Assembly (NCBI GenBank): GCA_016081115.2
Contig: CM071931.1
Coordinates: 12,966,284 to 13,030,283, forward strand
Direction of reading: 5' to 3'
Source: Rehmannia glutinosa
Lineage: Eukaryota; Streptophyta; Magnoliopsida; Lamiales; Orobanchaceae
DNA: 64,000 nt
How positions within the stretch are numbered: position 1 is the stretch's first letter; the number at the start of each line of letters is the position of its first letter. The notes beneath the pieces were generated by a model. The model searched no databases. It was given only the letters and a program-made list of their open reading frames with translations, and was not told the DNA's origin. Shown here piece after piece: positions 1 to 11,302 of this stretch. The position numbers and the translations under genes are program-made.

Positions 1-1434
1 GATTTTTACAAAACGGGCAAATTGTAAATTTTCTTTTAAAGGACCTAACTCAAATTATTTTTTTCTTTTAAAGAAACAACCCTGGACTCTCTGACTTTAA
101 TAATGAATTAAAAATATTTTATTTTCTCAAAAATCCCTTGTCTTATCGGATCATCTTGACCGAATAATACACGATCGCGGGCGACTTCCTCGTCTTGTGA
201 TTTCAAATCTACAACGGACTTATGTTCCACCTAATCTTTCAAGATATCGAAGATTGCTTATCCTCCCGATAATTATCTTCATCCAAATAAGTCCACCAAC
301 GCCATAATTGCCACTCTTGATTTTTCAAGACTTTCCTAAAATACTTCCCCTGAATCAATAATACTGATTTGCCTGGTTGACTACCCGAACGTGTACTTAC
401 TTTCTGTCCGAGTCAACTTGGTGTGTCGAGCTCACGAATCGGAATGGATACATCGGGGATGGAACCGCAGCTCGGTTGCTATTCCACTCTTTTGCCCCAT
501 CGTCCTAATCCCACAACCGAGGGACGGAGTTTGTCCAAGGGAAGCGGTCGTAGTACTTGAGGTATAATCATGATTATGACGAATCCGAGCCTTGCAAGCT
601 CCAATGTGGATTTTGTCTTTGCTATGGAGCGATAAGGTGACAGTCTTGGACCATCTTGAACGGGAGTTACAAGGAAGAACGAAGGAATCGCTGTCCGATC
701 CACACACTCTGGAGTTAATCGGACCCGATTAGTTGGCGCTACAAATCCGTGCGCAAATCGCTACTTGTATTGCATTGGTTGGTGCTACAAATCCGCACGC
801 AACCTTTACTCGTTTGCATAAGATTGTCGTTACATTCATGACGCAATCCTACCGTCTTGCCGAATCATAGTGCTTGTGTGACCACGAACAATTTCTTAAA
901 TCGTATAAGTATATTACTTAATATATATTTATCACGACGCTTGTGGACTATGTGTGAAAACATGCATCATACCTCATGCGTTTTCATCCAACCGTTTTTC
1001 GCATTAACTATATACATCGCCACACTCTCACACAATCACCACATCCACCGAGATTTATGTCTCATCCCCTCCTATTTTCTAACTTTTAGATGAGGAGTAC
1101 GTTGAAGACGCTCGAACCTACCACGGATCAATCCCGTGCTCCCCTGTCGTACTAGTTCTTATAATCATTGATATCGAGCGACATTTTCTTTTACTTTTGT
1201 TATTGTTGAACTCCTTCATTCTGTTTTTAGTTTGGATTGTAAGTTTAAATTCGGATATTTTGATGGATTGTATTCGGATATTGTCGGACCTTGAGATGTA
1301 ACTCGTATTTGTGTGTATTTTATTCCGCCGCATTGGACTCTATTTCACTTGGAGTTTTGTACCATTGGTTTAGATCTGTTGAATTATTTATGTTTAAGTG
1401 ATTGATCGTCGTCGCGTCGCGTTTGGGCGTGACA
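1..1434 (+). repeat. 3' part of a long chromovirus-type LTR
   Basis: This stretch matches, block by block, the last 1.4 kb of the solo LTR ending at 46806. Both contain the same gated series of short motifs (an acidic-looking GC-rich patch near 430-720, repeated TTGG-GCTACAAATCC units near 735-830) and both end in GGGCGTGACA. The 5' part lies outside the window, so it may be another solo LTR or the 3' LTR of an element to the left. The short open frames here on both strands (for example 432-707) occur in LTR sequence and are not genes. The assignment to gypsy chromovirus (Tekay/Del-like) is inferred from LTR length and the TG...GACA ends. Confidence 0.75.
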
Positions 1435-2395
1435 AAAACAATATTGAAACAAAATGTAAAAATGTATGGGAATTTTTGTTAGAGCGTATTGTTGTGTAAA
1501 AAAGGGTGGGAACGTAAATTTAGGTAAAATTATACCTGAAGCAAAAAAAGGCGACATTGACTTAAAAAATGGCTATTTTTGTCAATTGCCAATAAAAATA
1601 AGTAGATAATGGCCTAATAGAATTTTCAACCCGGCCCAAACTGGTTTTCTCTTTGGCCCAAAGGACTAGCATCCTCAGTCCAAATTAAATCGGACTATTT
1701 GACAGCTGATCTATTGATTATTACAATATAGCCCTTGCATCGAATTGGGGTTTATCTAGTGTCAAATTAATGCGCATGACCAATGTCAATCAAATCTATA
1801 TATCTTGAGCTGATTTGGATTTTTCTTTTCTTTTCTTTTTTAATAGTTAGTTTGGTACGTTTTCATTAAGGAAGTTCCATACTATTCAACTCTCTATTTT
1901 GCAGGATGAATTTTTTTCCTTAGTCGTATGATAGTGTTAATTATATATAGAAACTAAAATTAACCATGCATTATAAATATTGTCAATCAAATCTTGAGCT
2001 GATCATTTGCTTCATTATGGATGAATTCTACCATTTTTTTAGTTAATATATAGTTATTTTGATTTTTTAGTTAATATGTTAATTATGCTTGATTAAAAAA
2101 CTGTCCATATATATTCACTTGCCAATTTGTAATTCTAAAATATATATTGTGGTACGTATGATTTTGGCATATCATCATTAATGGTAAGTAGTATATTTTG
2201 TTTTTCGCAAATGATGTTTTCAATAATTAATGAAATCCCATACTGCATAGAGAGCCTAGCTAGGTACACCACAAATTAATTAATTAAACTCGATCGTATA
2301 TTCTATTGTTGATCAAGATTCGTAATATATATATATATATATATACTTGTCTTCATTACTTATTACCATACATACATACATTATATTAAAATATA

Positions 2396-2428
<33 letters not shown>

Positions 2429-2493
2429 CTAATACAGATGAGATTACATCATCATCAATTATAATTAAACAACATATATGCACGTACGCAGGC
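1435..2493. other. AT-rich intergenic region upstream of the PMEI-like gene
   Basis: No coding relic was recognised. It holds two (TA)n runs, about 2325-2345 and 2399-2427. The second lies about 65 bases ahead of the chosen start of the inhibitor gene and probably falls in its promoter or 5' leader. No TATA box can be singled out because TA runs are everywhere. Confidence 0.5.
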
Positions 2494-3015
2494 ATGGGAT
2501 TTGCGATGACAAGTATTTTTGTTAAGGTCATGTTGTTGACAATATTTATCGTGTCTAAAGTCAACGGAGATTTAGCACTCATTGATTTTCTTTGCTCCAA
2601 GACAACTTTTCCCGTTTACTGTAATCAATGTTTTAGCTCTACTTCAGGAAGTGAAGGAAAAGATCTGAGACATCTTGTGAGGATATTGCTTGATTGTACC
2701 AACAGTCAAGCATCCACTGTGTATAAAATAGCAGAAAATTATGCCATGAATTCAACTGGATCGTTTAAGGATCAAATGAGTAAGTGCGTGCCTAAGATTG
2801 ACTCAATGAGTAAACATATAATTGTTGCTGTCGGGTTTTGGAAACTTTTCAAGTATTCTGAGGGTTCAACGGAGTTGCAATACGCTGGAGATGATTTTCT
2901 ACAGTGCACGGGTTATATTGGAGGATTAAATCGTACACAAGAATTGGTCATTCAATTCACAACCATGAATGCACTTCTTCAAGATTCAAAACTAATTTTG
3001 AAAGCGGTGGCTTAA
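2494..3015 (+). CDS. Invertase / pectin methylesterase inhibitor family protein (PMEI-like), 173 aa
   Basis: The predicted protein is a small secreted four-helix-bundle inhibitor. Known members block cell-wall or vacuolar invertase, or pectin methylesterase, in the apoplast or vacuole. I start it at the ATG at 2494, not at the in-frame TTG at 2347, because residues 1-25 then form a typical signal peptide (MGFAMTSIF then a hydrophobic run ending SKVNG). Cys34 and Cys43 fit the first family disulfide (C-S-K-T-T-F-P-V-Y-C). Cys98 and Cys138, 40 residues apart, fit the second. Cys46 and Cys68 are extra. N86-S-T and N146-R-T are potential glycosylation sites. Length and single-exon structure match the family. 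Sequence cannot decide invertase versus PME as target. It is the only intact-looking host gene in the window and is surrounded by repeats on both sides; expression is unknown. Confidence 0.85.
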   Translation: MGFAMTSIFVKVMLLTIFIVSKVNGDLALIDFLCSKTTFPVYCNQCFSSTSGSEGKDLRHLVRILLDCTNSQASTVYKIAENYAMNSTGSFKDQMSKCVPKIDSMSKHIIVAVGFWKLFKYSEGSTELQYAGDDFLQCTGYIGGLNRTQELVIQFTTMNALLQDSKLILKAVA

Positions 3016-3115
3016 TTACTAGCTAGTTCAATTTAGCACTATATATATATCAATATATTATTTAATTAATGCCATATATGTTTCGATTGAATAATTTATA
3101 TGAAGGGAGGATTTT

Positions 3116-3310
3116 GCCTATCTGGATTTTGTTATAAATTTCAAATGTATGAAATTTAAATTTCTCCTTTTAATTTATGGGTATGGTCCGCATTTACATT
3201 TTCAATTTTGCAATGACGGAAAACCAGTATGGTGAATATCGAATTGACTACACTACAAGCCAGAAAATTACAATTTAGTGGCGAAATATTTTCTCGCTAA
3301 CGTTGTTGAT
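3116..3310. repeat. Direct repeat, copy 1, with a CACTA-like terminus at 3251
   Basis: About 190 bases here match 10046-10225 closely, including 135 bases before the CACTAC motif. The motif at 3251 (CACTACAAGCCAGAAAA) resembles the 5' end of En/Spm-type CACTA transposons, and is followed by short CGCTAA and GCGAAA motifs like subterminal repeats. No matching opposite end or transposase was found. The repeat lies about 100 bases past the PMEI-like stop codon. Confidence 0.55.
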
Positions 3311-3564
3311 TTCCTCTCGCAAAGGCATTTTAGTGAGGATTTATATTCAATATATAGTTGTTTAATTTAGTAATTACATATAACATTAATATTGAATCAA
3401 ATTAATATTATTTAATACTGCGCATGTTTCTATTAATGGATGAAACTGCAATGCACATTTATTTATTATATATGAAAGAAACAATTAATATTATTTAGTA
3501 AGTAAGAAAATCTAGTAAAATATTAATATAATTAAGAATTAAGTGAAGAATTACATAAGACGTG

Positions 3565-4941
3565 CTCTCCAAAACAATCTAATATAAATTTATGTGTCTT
3601 TTAAAAATAATTAACGTGTTTTTATATTATTGGTATTATATATGTATTTATTTATTTCAACTTTAATTAATATTACTTTAAATAAAAATTAGATCAAAAT
3701 ATTATATATAGTTGCCAGAGAGTATTATATGATTTTTCTCATTTGATGTTTATAAATATATATTTTTGTTCATAAATAAATTTCTACATTAGTAAATATG
3801 TTCACATCTCGTGTAATAGAAATATTTAAAAATATAAATTAATATATAAACTTTAATAACCACCTTTTAAAGTAATATATACACACATGTAATGATAGTA
3901 ACATAAATTTATTTCTTTACAAAAATTAATTTCACTTCTCTATACTATTGAAATCATATTTTCATATTTAATTTAATTTTTATTCAACTATAATTTTAGT
4001 TAATTAAAATTAAAATCTCAAATAAAAAATAATTGTAATTTAATTTAGACAAGAAAAATGTGATATCAAACACTTTACATATTGAAAGGGTACTTTTGTC
4101 CAATTATATGTTACTTGTTTAGGGGGTATTTGAAGGTTTTCATAGTCGAAGGGGGTATTTGATACAAACTCAATAGTAGAAGGGGTAAAGTGAATTTTAC
4201 CCTTTTTCCAATTTTTCGTTGCCTTTTTCATTTTTACTTAGGGTTTTTCTTCTTTCCGCTTTCTTCTCTCTTATTGGTTTTTCTTCTCTGCTCTTCTTCA
4301 CGCTTATTCTTCATCGCCAAGACGCAAGTCCGATGGTATACCAGAACATGCAAGAGATTGTTGAGAACAAAAGCATGATTGGGAGATGGTTTTGAGAAGA
4401 AGATTTAATAAAAGAGTTACCAATGTGAGAAAAACACGGACGATCCATACCAAAGATGAAGTTTATTATGTCCTTGGTATTCAAAGTGGCAATGTTGATT
4501 ATTAAGATCATAGGTGACATGGTTTGAAGCTCACGAATTAGGAAATTACCATGAACCGCCTTGTATAATATCTTGAATGGTTACCGTAGCGTGATCATTT
4601 GATTTGAGTTTCTAGGATTGCTTCTCATATTAGCATTTTGAGCAGAGGAGTTGTTAGTACCAAAATTAGGATCCATCCTATAGTAACACTTATTAGTAGT
4701 GTGGTTAGTATAATTGCAAATTTGACAGTCGTTCTCTTTATGGTTATTAGAGTATCTTCCACCTATGCCTCTATTGTGCAACTATATAACACACAAGAGA
4801 AGGCTAATGAGAGCGACACAAGCTCAACAATCGATATAGTCTTATTTGGGTAAATGCACTTGTAAGATAGTTGTTGAGTGAGAAGACTTACTTGTCTATC
4901 TTTTATTTGTGATACGATTGATTTTAGGTAGTATTTCTTCT
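3565..4941. repeat. Dispersed 1.4-kb repeat, copy 1
   Basis: This segment aligns end to end with 55491-56907 in the same orientation. It is AT-rich in its left two thirds and contains an antisense copia gag-protease relic in its right third. Its left edge is at the shared string CAAAACAATCTAATATAAAT. The right edge of the match is set by copy 2, which is cut by an Athila LTR at 56908. I see no terminal inverted repeats, so its type is unresolved. Confidence 0.7.
4311..4850 (-). pseudogene. Copia gag zinc knuckle and protease-region relic
   Basis: On the minus strand a frame at 4781-4581 carries a CCHC zinc knuckle (CQICNYTNHTTNKC), followed downstream (4520-4311) by a stretch resembling the copia post-protease region (LNN...YQGHNKLHL, ISCMF near LHVP in other copies). 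The catalytic aspartate motif is not readable. It is unrelated in position to the full copia element that starts 170 bases further on. The same relic, with the same surroundings, recurs at about 56280-56817, so it was part of the dispersed repeat before that repeat was copied. Confidence 0.6.
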
Positions 4942-5023
4942 AGGTCTTCTATTAATATTGTGGCACGTGAGGTTAGGAGGACGACTTTATTAGCTTGAAG
5001 AGACTTTATTGTGTAACTCACAA

Positions 5024-5182
5024 TGTAAAACAACAAATATAATTCGAGAAATGAATTCATTGATTGAAATGAGAGAGAGATCTTTGGTACATATAGAGGA
5101 ATGGAAAGGTTGTTACAAATGACAGATTACAATCAGAATTAACCAACCGAATTCACATGAGATATTTTTATATCATAATACA
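5024..5182 (-). repeat. 3' LTR of the copia element
   Basis: 159 bases matching 9546-9702. On the minus strand it starts TGTATTATGATATAAAAA and ends TTGTTGTTTTACA, giving the TG...CA termini expected of an LTR. The polypurine tract TTGGGGG (5183-5189, minus strand) lies directly in front. Confidence 0.9.
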
Positions 5183-5198
5183 CCCCCAACAATCTAGT

Positions 5199-6024
5199 CT
5201 AAGTAATCCTCTGATGCAAGTGTGTAGCAGATGAGCCCAAAGGAAGTTTGTGACAAAGCATTTGAAATCTGGAAGAGGACAAAGGCTTTGTAAACAGATC
5301 GGCTGGTTGTTCCTCAGAGGAGATGAATCTAATATCAATATCCTTGTTCAACACTTTCTCTCTGACAAAATGAACATCAATTTCTATGTGCTTGGTTCTA
5401 GCATGAAACACCGGATTATAAGCCATTGCAACAGCACTCATGTTGTCACACCAAAGAATAGATAACCTTTCAGTTGTTACCCCTATCTCCTTAAGTAAAG
5501 ACCTCAGCCAAACAATATCAGTTGTGGTATCAGCAAGTGATCTATATTCACTTTCTGCATTACTTCTAGACACAACACCCTGTTTCTTTGCATTCCACAG
5601 CAACAAGTTACCACCAAGAAGAATGCAATGACCCCCTGTAGACTTCCTATCATCTATGCTGCTAGCCCAGTCAGCATCAGAGAATGCTTCAAGTATCATT
5701 CTTTTGGCTGGAGTGAAAACAACACCCAAGGATTTTGTGCCCTGCAGATACCTAAGGAGATGCTTGCAGGCACTCCAATGATTTTCAGTGGGTTGTTGAA
5801 GAAATTGGCTTAGTTTGTTGATCGTAAAAAAATATATCGCCTTGTAATTGTGAGGTATTGCAGAGTGCCAATAACACTTCAGATAGAGATGGTCGATCAA
5901 ATAATTTGTTGTCTTCCAAAGACAACTTTTGGCCAGTACTGATGGGAGTAAGAGAAGGCTTGCAGTTCACCATATTTGTATGCAGTAACAAATCATTAAC
6001 ATACTTGGTCCGACTTAAGACCAA
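5199..6024 (-). pseudogene. Copia RNase H and end of reverse transcriptase
   Basis: Two overlapping minus frames (6024-5785 and 5900-5199) carry the end of the RT and the RNase H domain. Recognisable are DADWASS, the SRSNAESEY motif with the catalytic glutamate, WCDNMSA with the catalytic aspartate, ARTKHIEID and the closing DLFTKPL. The frame change near 5800-5900 breaks the polyprotein. RNase H would remove the RNA template during cDNA synthesis in the virus-like particle. Confidence 0.88.
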
Positions 6025-6139
6025 CCCCTGTTCTTTTTCTATGAGCTTCCAAAGACCAAGAAGTAATTAACCTCCCAAGAGTTTTAAGATCAAATTGCTT
6101 ATTTAGAAGACCGATGACCTCTCGCACCGAGTAGAATCA

Positions 6140-6826
6140 CTACCAAAGGATGAGAATATCATCCACATAAATGAGAATGAATAATTGAACTCCAACTGTA
6201 TGTTTGAAGAACAAGGATGTATCTGAAACTGATTGTATGAACCCAAGAGAAGACAAGAAACCTGTAAGCTTGAGAAACCAAGCACGAGGTGCTTGCTTAA
6301 GACCATACAATGCCTTGTGTAGTTTACACACATGAGTTGGATGAGTGTTGTCAATAAAACCTTCAGGTTGAGACATATAGACAGTCTCTTTTAAATCCCC
6401 ATTCAAGAATGCATTGTTGACATCTATTTGCTGGATGCTCCACTGATAAGTCACAACCAATGTAAATATCAACCTAATAGTGCATGGCTTCACAACAGGA
6501 CTGAAAGTCTCAACAAAATCAACACCTACAGTTTGCTCAAAACCCCTGGCAACAAGCCTGGCTTTGAACTTATCCACTGAACCATCTGCCTTGTATTTAA
6601 CCCTGAAAACCCACTTATTACTCACAACATGCATATCAGGGTTGTAAGCAACCAAACTCCAAGTGTTTTTAGCCATGAGAGTATCAAACTCAGCCTGCAT
6701 TGCACCCTTCCATCTAGGATCCTTTAAAGCTTCAGCAACAGTGCATGGTTCAACTTCAAGGGGAGATGAGGAAATAGCAGAAAAGACCTTTGGTTTACTA
6801 ATACCATTTTTGGACCTAGTAACCAT
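6140..6826 (-). pseudogene. Copia reverse transcriptase core
   Basis: A 228-residue minus frame with the copia RT signatures: NKWVFRVKYKADGSVDKFKA near the start, QIDVNNAFLNGDL in the middle, LYGLKQAPRAW, and YVDDILI at the end, which is the catalytic YVDD box. The frame then stops and RT continues in another frame below 6140. The N-terminal part overlaps the end of the integrase frame (7788-6724), another sign of a frameshift. Confidence 0.92.
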
Positions 6827-7788
6827 AGGATGAAGTGAAGAAGAGGAAGGGGGATTAGATATAGAAGGAGCTGGTATAGGGTGAGCTGGGATAGAAACAA
6901 TAGGAGGAGAGATAGGAGGGAGTTCAATAGTGAGTTGAATACCAGGAGGAGAGGAAGAGGGAGAGGGAGATGGAGAGTTTGAGTGTAAAGGAGAAGAGAG
7001 AGTTGAGGAAGGAAAGTCGGAGGAATAGGAAGAACAGGGAAGAAAAGAGGAATGAGAAAGAGGAATGAAGGATGAGACTTAGAAGGAAACATAGAGAGAT
7101 AAGGAAGCTGTTTCATTGAAATCAACAAAGATGCATGCAATGTAGATTTCCGCTGAGGCACCGGACACTTATAACCTTTATGAGCAGGGCTGTAACCAAG
7201 AAATAAACATTTCTCAGACCTAAACTGAAACTTATTATTGTTGTAAGGTCTAAGATAGGGATAGCAGCTGCAGCCAAAAACTTTTAGAAAGGAGTAATCT
7301 GGATTAAGACCAAACAACTTTTTGTGAGGGGAGGTGAACTGAAGAGCTGCAGCAGGGAGTTTGTTTATTATAAACACAGCAGAATAAAAGGCATCCCACC
7401 AAAACTTTAGGGGCATATGAGCTTGAGCAAGTAAAGAGAGTCCCATTTCAACAATATGCAAGTGTTTTCTTTCAGCTTTGCCATTTTGTTGATGCATATG
7501 AGGGCAAGGATGTCTAAATTGAATACCTAACTGAGCAAGAAAGGGAGTTAAAGATCTATATTCACCACCCCAATCAGTTTGAAGACATTTTATTTTGGAT
7601 TTAAATTGCCTCTCTATAAAAGAATTGAAATTAAGGAATGTAGAGTAGGCTTCAGATTTGAGTTTTAATGGGAAGATCCATGTATATCTGGTGAAATCAT
7701 CCACAAAGTGGATATAGTATTTATAACCATCAAGAAAGATACATGGGAGGGGCCCCGGACATCGAATGTGCAAGTTGAAAAGCACCAA
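6724..7788 (-). pseudogene. Copia integrase catalytic core
   Basis: Minus frame with the retroviral-type DDE integrase: first Asp in HFVDDFTRYTWIF, second in LQTDWGGEYRS, Glu in QQNGKAERKH, then a GKAER-linked region FWWDAFYSAVFIINKLP and the FGCSCYPYLRPY motif typical of copia integrase C-termini. Past about 7080 the frame becomes Leu/Pro-rich and has probably slipped out of register. Confidence 0.9.
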
Positions 7789-8612
7789 AGGTTTTTGTAG
7801 GCTGTGAATGAAAAGTCATATTGTGAAGTTTACCAAGTCTACATGCTTCACAAAAATTCAGAGAGGATATAGGTGATTTAACATTTAGGCTATGTAAAAC
7901 ATGAGACAACACAGTTGAACAAGGGTGACCAAGCTTATTATGCCAAACATTAACATCATTCTTACAAGAAATAGCAACACAGCTTACAGGAATAGCACTA
8001 GGTTGCTGCTTGGTAAAAGAAACAGAATTACAAGAAGAAGAAGGTGAAACAAAGTTACAAGTGGTATTACGAAAGATGAAGCTGATGAAATGACTTGAGT
8101 GACTTAAGATGAGTGAAATCAAGCTGATATAGCCCATCTTTAAGTACTCCTGCCAGAAGTGTCTGCTTGTTGGAATTGTCCTTGACAAAACAACAATTGT
8201 GATGAAACTCAATTAGAACATTGTTGTCCTTGGTGAATTGAGAGATACTAAGAAGGTTTTTGGTTATTTGAGGAACATATAGAATATTATTGAGAAGTAA
8301 GGACTTGGACTGATTATAGGTAGGAAACAAGGAAGAACCAGTATGAGAGATATTTAAAGTTGAACCATTACCTACAACCAGCTTTTCAGGACCTTGATAG
8401 TTGGATGAATTCAGAGTGAGGTTGTCCATGGATGAAGTGATATGATTTGTAGCACCACTATCAAAATACCAATGAGGATCAGCCATAGAAGAAGAGTTTG
8501 CATCAGCAATGTAGGCCTGAGGATTATCAGAAGAAACATCAGAAACACCAGTAAAATTTATATCAAATCTCTTGTAGCATTTGAGTGCAGTGTGATTTGG
8601 CTTTCCACACAA
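7730..8612 (-). pseudogene. Copia zinc knuckle, protease and GAG-pre-integrase domain
   Basis: Two overlapping minus frames. 8612-8067 begins with a partial CCHC knuckle (CGKPNHTALKC) and has the aspartic protease site in WYFDSGATNHIT. 8212-7730 has the integrase HHCC zinc-binding region (HNKLGHP ... CEACRLGK). Order and spacing agree with Ty1/copia pol. Confidence 0.9.
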
Positions 8613-8673
8613 TTGACAAGTAGGTTTATTTGAATTCCTGTAGAAACCTCCTCTACGAGGACGACCTCTACCT

Positions 8674-9446
8674 CTACCACGATGAAAAACCTACCACCTC
8701 CTCCGAAACCACCAGAAAAGAAGCTAGATGTGCGAGAGGAGACCGAGTAGAACCAGGATTAGGAGTTTGAAGTATGCCGTTGTTTGCAACAATTAAACCG
8801 GAGGAAACACAACTTTGAATGCGCATCTCATGAGTTTGCAAAGACAAATTGAGCCTCTTGTAAGGAAATGGAATCGCACTGGTTGTAAGATTCACAACTA
8901 CGGACTCATACTCGGATCCTAAACCACCAAGTATGTACAATACCAATTCATCATCATTAATAACATGACCAAAGCAACGGATAAATCATCAACATTTTTC
9001 ATTTTGAGAATGTAATCATCAATGGAGAGATCTCCTTTCTTTAAAGTTTGAAGTAGAAAGCGAAGTTGTAGAACACGAGCCTTTGAATGAGTAACAAACA
9101 AATTTTCTAGAACACTCCAAACCTCATGAGCAGTACGGCATCGATTTACATGCCCAAGCATTGACTCAGCTATAGAGGACAACATCCAACTCATGAGAAA
9201 CTGATCACGGCGACACCATGTCAAAAACTCAGGATTGATATCAGAATCAGAGTCGGTACTGGACGAACAAGCTCCAATATATTGAGCTGGAGGAGCTGAT
9301 TTTCCAAGCAAAAAGTCTTCAAAACCATGAGCACAGACTGTAGTGAGAACTTGCATACGCCATAAATTATAATTGGTGTGATCAAGCCGAATAGAAAGAG
9401 GTGTGAAGTGAGGAATTGCAGAGATAAAAGAGAGAGGAGAAGTCAT
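8674..9446 (-). pseudogene. Copia gag (UBN2-type capsid)
   Basis: The minus frame 9485-8919 continues in frame 8946-8674 after a frameshift. I place the start at the Met codon at 9446 (MTSPLSF), about 85 bases after the PBS. Recognisable capsid features are RLDHTNYNLWR, SIAESMLGHV, AHEVWSVLENLF and LKKGDLSIDDYI, all usual in copia gag. The second frame has YILGGLGSEYESVV. The zinc knuckle follows at about 8612 in another frame. Confidence 0.88.
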
Positions 9447-9530
9447 TGCAGAAAAAAAAAATCGCTGGAAAACTGCTAGAGCCAATCGGAGAAGACGATC
9501 GGAGATGGTTACTGAATCGGAGGTAACCTA

Positions 9531-9543
9531 GCTCTAGATACCA
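9531..9543 (-). other. Primer binding site (initiator Met tRNA type)
   Basis: On the minus strand the bases read TGGTATCTAGAGC, one step from the common plant PBS TGGTATCAGAGC, and begin 2 bases after the 5' LTR. This sets the orientation of the element. Confidence 0.88.
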
Positions 9544-9545
9544 TA

Positions 9546-9702
9546 ACAGAAACAACAAATATAATTCTGAGAAATGAATTCATTGATTGAAATGAGAGAG
9601 AGCTGCTGGTACATATAGAGGAATGGAAAGGTTGTTACAAATGACAGTTACAACTGTAACTAACCAACTGAATCTGTTACAGATATTTTTATATCATAAT
9701 AC
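9546..9702 (-). repeat. 5' LTR of the copia element
   Basis: 157 bases matching the 3' LTR at 5024-5182. Differences are a handful of substitutions and small indels, so the insertion is not very recent or the sequence is noisy. Confidence 0.9.
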
Positions 9703-10045
9703 TCGCTAAGGTCAATCTCTCTATGCATAAAATTTTTCCAGCGTGATAAGGTTGCTGGAAGAATGAAAGATTACTACATTTCCTTTAAAGCTAAGTCCAC
9801 TAAATTAAGTGCAGACTTATGAGTGTGAGGCACAAAAATAATGCATTATATTTTCTTTCATTGTTATCTATGTTATAAATTTGTACATCACCACTCTCAT
9901 CAGTCAGAAGCGCAAAATTTCTTTGAGCAATTCTTAACAGATGAAGATGTGCTAATAGGGAGCGGAAATAGCGTGTCTAATTAGTTTGAACACCTAGTTG
10001 AGGGAAATAACGTTGCAAGTTGAATGATCATTTGAAACACTTTTT
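9703..10045. other. Intergenic, no gene seen
   Basis: AT-rich, no coding relic, RNA gene or terminal repeat recognised. Confidence 0.5.
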
Positions 10046-10225
10046 GGCTATCTGGATTTTGTTATAAATTTCAAATGTATGAAATTTAATTTTTCCTTTT
10101 AACTTATGGGTATGGTCCGCATTTACATTTTCAATTTTGCAATGACGGAAAACTGGTATGGTGAATATCGAAATGACCACACTACAGGAAAATTACAATT
10201 TAGTGTCAAAATTTTACCTCGCACG
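10046..10225. repeat. Direct repeat, copy 2, with a CACTA-like terminus at 10180
   Basis: Matches 3116-3310 in the same orientation. The CACTAC motif at 10180 is followed by short GCGTCACTAA-like motifs resembling CACTA subterminal repeats. After about 10225 the two copies part. Confidence 0.55.
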
Positions 10226-11302
10226 TCTTGCTGCTATAAGTGCGTCACTAACTTGCATTAGCTACGAATCTAAATTCATCGCAAATTTTAGCAAGGAATT
10301 TTTTAAATTTCACGACTAACTACTTAATTTATTAATTTCCTCACTAAAGTGATATATCAGAAATGTTTACGGTGAATTTGTAAATTTCACGCTAAAATGG
10401 TTGTAACTTATTTATATGTTATGTGTACATAATATTTTTTTATTTTTAATTCTTCCGTTTCGAGGGGGAAAAAACATATACCTGTTTCCAGAAATATCTC
10501 ATCTTTCTTAACTATCCTTATTTTTGTAACAAATACATCTCCTTAATGGCAGAATTCATTCCAATAACAAGTCTGGTCAGTAAATAAAAAGACGGGGACG
10601 ATGTAAAAGAAAGATTGATTGTACGCAAACCTTCACTTGTTCTATAGAATATTTTAGATGATCAACTAGTATATAAAATAAAAGATTATTTTAAAATATT
10701 TTTTAACCTTAATAAGAAAATGATATATTGCCAAAAAAGAGAATCATTGATCAAGGATAGGCACGAAAGGAAGAACTAAAATATTTTAGTGTCTAGATAC
10801 TTCTTCTGAGTCCGTAGTCAATTGGTTTGGAAATCATGTATAATAACTATTGAAAATTACAAAACTATGCTATAATTACATAGTTTATTTTCATACACAC
10901 ACAAAATAATAAATGTAAATATCTATGAAAATTTTAGTGTACTCAAAATTATGCACAATTTTTGGATCACCCACCAAACTAACTTTTTCTATTTAATCAA
11001 CTGAATTACACGAAAATTTCTATCGTCTATCTCATCCTCCCTACCGCCATATCTAATGGGAATATTCTCATTGACGGGAAGGAGGAGATGAAATCTGTAG
11101 AAATTTTTGTGTAGTTCTAGGGTTAAGTAGAAAACAAAATAGCTTAGTGGATAATGTAGAAAATCATGTATTGTTTGGATAGTTCATTAAAATTCCCTCA
11201 AAACATAAACTTTTATCAACAATTAGTTTTGTTTGTATATTATAGACGAAGAATAATTGAAAGATAATACTTTATCCAAAAAAAAAGATTAAATGTGATT
11301 GA
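10226..11302. other. AT-rich intergenic, no gene seen
   Basis: No coding relic recognised. The first 150 bases may be CACTA subterminal sequence. No opposite CACTA end was found. Confidence 0.45.

Larger units (their letters stand above)
5024..9702 (-). mobile_element. Ty1/copia retrotransposon, short LTRs, frameshifted (Ale/Retrofit-like?)
   Basis: The element reads on the minus strand. 5' LTR 9546-9702, PBS 9531-9543, gag, protease, integrase, reverse transcriptase and RNase H in copia order, then PPT and 3' LTR 5024-5182. LTRs of only about 158 bases and a UBN2-type gag suit the Ale/Retrofit lineage, but that is a tentative placement. No 5-base target duplication is visible: the bases outside the LTRs are CACAA at 5019-5023 and CTCGC at 9703. 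Several frameshifts break gag and pol, so it is a non-functional copy as sequenced. Confidence 0.9.

Noticed and set aside
432..707. Overlapping minus-strand frames
   Set aside because: Part of a long LTR; the matching stretch at 45819-46109 in the solo LTR shows the same by-product.
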